Below, one piece after another: positions 63,241 through 64,000 of a stretch of 64,000 nt of DNA (the stretch's first letter is position 1; the number at the start of each line of letters is the position of its first letter). The notes under the pieces were generated by a model. It worked only from the letters and a program-made list of their open reading frames with translations. It was not told the DNA's origin and made no database searches. The translations under genes were made by a program, and so were the position numbers. The DNA is taken from contig JBCBIJ010000001.1 in NCBI GenBank assembly GCA_038524795.1, positions 434,001 to 498,000 of the forward strand. Reading direction: 5' to 3'. This DNA comes from CALBPI01 sp038524795. Its GTDB lineage: Bacteria; Pseudomonadota; Gammaproteobacteria; Steroidobacterales; Woeseiaceae.

Positions 63241-63709
63241 CCGGGTCAATTCCTTCATCGGGATCGTGGTCATACTGCCACTGCGTCAGGACCACGTCAT
63301 CGGGGTCGGGGTCGCGCTTGGTCTGGCGCGCGAAGCCGCGCACAGAAACGCCCGCGGCGTGCACCGCGTCGGGATTGCCGCTCACAAGCGGGTGCCAAGG
63401 TGCCAGCGTGCGGCCCTCAGCCAGGCGCCGATAGGCACAGGTCGCGGGCAGCCAGTGCATCTCGCGAACCGTCTCTGGGCGAATCGTTGCGCAGGCGGGC
63501 ACGCGCTGCAGTCGGTTCGTGTAGTCGCGGCAGCGGCAGCGATCCAGATCGAGCAGCGCGCAGGCGACATCCGCATACCAGACCTCCCCCGTGTCGGCGT
63601 CCTCAAACTTGTGCAGGCAGCACTTGGCGCAACCGTCGCAAAGCGCCTCCCACTCATCGGGCTGCAACGCATCGAGCGGGTAGCGCTCCCAGAAGCGTGG
63701 ACGAGTCAC
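63233..63709 (-). CDS. YcgN/UPF0260 cysteine-cluster protein
   Basis: A 158-residue protein with the family opening RFWERYPLDALQPDEWEALCDGCAKCCLHKFED. Further Cys residues follow in CALLDLDRCRCRDYTNR and CATI, and CAYRRLAEGR near the middle, so a metal cluster is likely. The function is unknown; the family is common in proteobacteria. Divergent from the partial dehydrogenase gene. Confidence 0.9.
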   Translation of the reverse strand: MTRPRFWERYPLDALQPDEWEALCDGCAKCCLHKFEDADTGEVWYADVACALLDLDRCRCRDYTNRLQRVPACATIRPETVREMHWLPATCAYRRLAEGRTLAPWHPLVSGNPDAVHAAGVSVRGFARQTKRDPDPDDVVLTQWQYDHDPDEGIDPDG

Positions 63710-63757
63710 GGCACGGAGCGCGATACAATGGCGCGCGTTTTTGCAGAGGAACTTGGC

Positions 63758-64000
63758 ATGCGGGCGGTCTTTCTCGACGTCGCGAGCGTGGGTGAGGATA
63801 TCACCACGGCCCCGTTGGCCGCGGCCGTCGACAGCCTTGCGTTGTACGACGCAACGGCTGCCGATGAGGTCATCGAACGCAGCCGGGGCGCCGAAGTTGT
63901 CATTACCAATAAGTGTCGCTTCGACGCGGACACGCTAGCCGCCCTCCCCGAGCTGCGCTACATCGGCCTCACGGCGACGGGCGCCGATGGCATCGATCTT
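63758..64000 (+). CDS. D-2-hydroxyacid dehydrogenase, cut by the window end
   Basis: The first 81 codons of a D-isomer hydroxyacid dehydrogenase. The N-terminal half-barrel reads VVITNKCRFDADTLAALPELRYIGLTATGADGIDL, which is typical of glycerate/hydroxypyruvate-type enzymes. AGAGGA is 9 bases before ATG 63758. The NAD-binding fold lies outside the window. Confidence 0.82.
   Translation, partial: MRAVFLDVASVGEDITTAPLAAAVDSLALYDATAADEVIERSRGAEVVITNKCRFDADTLAALPELRYIGLTATGADGIDL

Overview
The window is a GC-rich, densely coded stretch of bacterial chromosome, most likely from an uncultured or marine-type gammaproteobacterium. The taxonomic inference rests on gene order and gene types: the polA / small RNA / engB / cytochrome c4 / dsbA order seen in pseudomonads, a GspA-GspB pair, DinB, MscL, a YadG-YadH exporter, an LptM-like lipoprotein and a TonB-dependent receptor. 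I see no rRNA, tRNA, insertion sequence, prophage or CRISPR array.

Positions 1-13,000 hold housekeeping and accessory genes. They include a mevalonate-pathway decarboxylase (cut by the window edge) beside ispA, dinB, gspAB, a fused DhaL-DegV protein, SRAP, an ABC exporter, an orphan FlhC-like regulator opposite an unknown gene, mscL, a TANGO2 protein and an esterase. Positions 13,000-21,200 are one tightly overlapping arginine operon: argR, argG, a P-loop protein of unknown function, argC, argD, a transcarbamylase of the acylornithine type, argB and argH. The transcarbamylase has Ala at the residue that separates N-acetyl from N-succinyl specificity, so the route is probably acylated and possibly succinylated. 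The P-loop protein sits where an acylglutamate synthase would be expected.

Positions 21,200-31,500 carry a MenI-like thioesterase, an LptM-like lipoprotein, polA, a Tat-exported flavoenzyme, a predicted Spot 42/ErsA-like sRNA with a sigma-E-type promoter, engB, cytochrome c4, a lipoprotein DsbA, an L,D-transpeptidase and a degenerate HD-GYP protein.

Positions 31,500-63,700 are a catabolic region. It contains a TonB receptor, CoA-transferase, HMG-CoA lyase, amidohydrolase, acyl-CoA synthetase, MFS transporter, VOC protein, a nitrilase-fold protein without its catalytic Cys, dienelactone hydrolase, a double-bond reductase operon with an FAD oxidase and a cytochrome-rhodanese fusion, a LeuCD-type hydratase with a DUF1838 protein, a cupin-like operon and an iodotyrosine-deiodinase-like nitroreductase. 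Five copies of one operator, WTGTYMTA-N4-TAKRACAW (with one mismatch in one copy), lie upstream of the receptor and four separate operons here. One of these operons ends in a GntR/HutC-type regulator gene. This reads as an autoregulated, undescribed catabolic regulon and is the main discovery candidate. The substrate cannot be told from the sequence.
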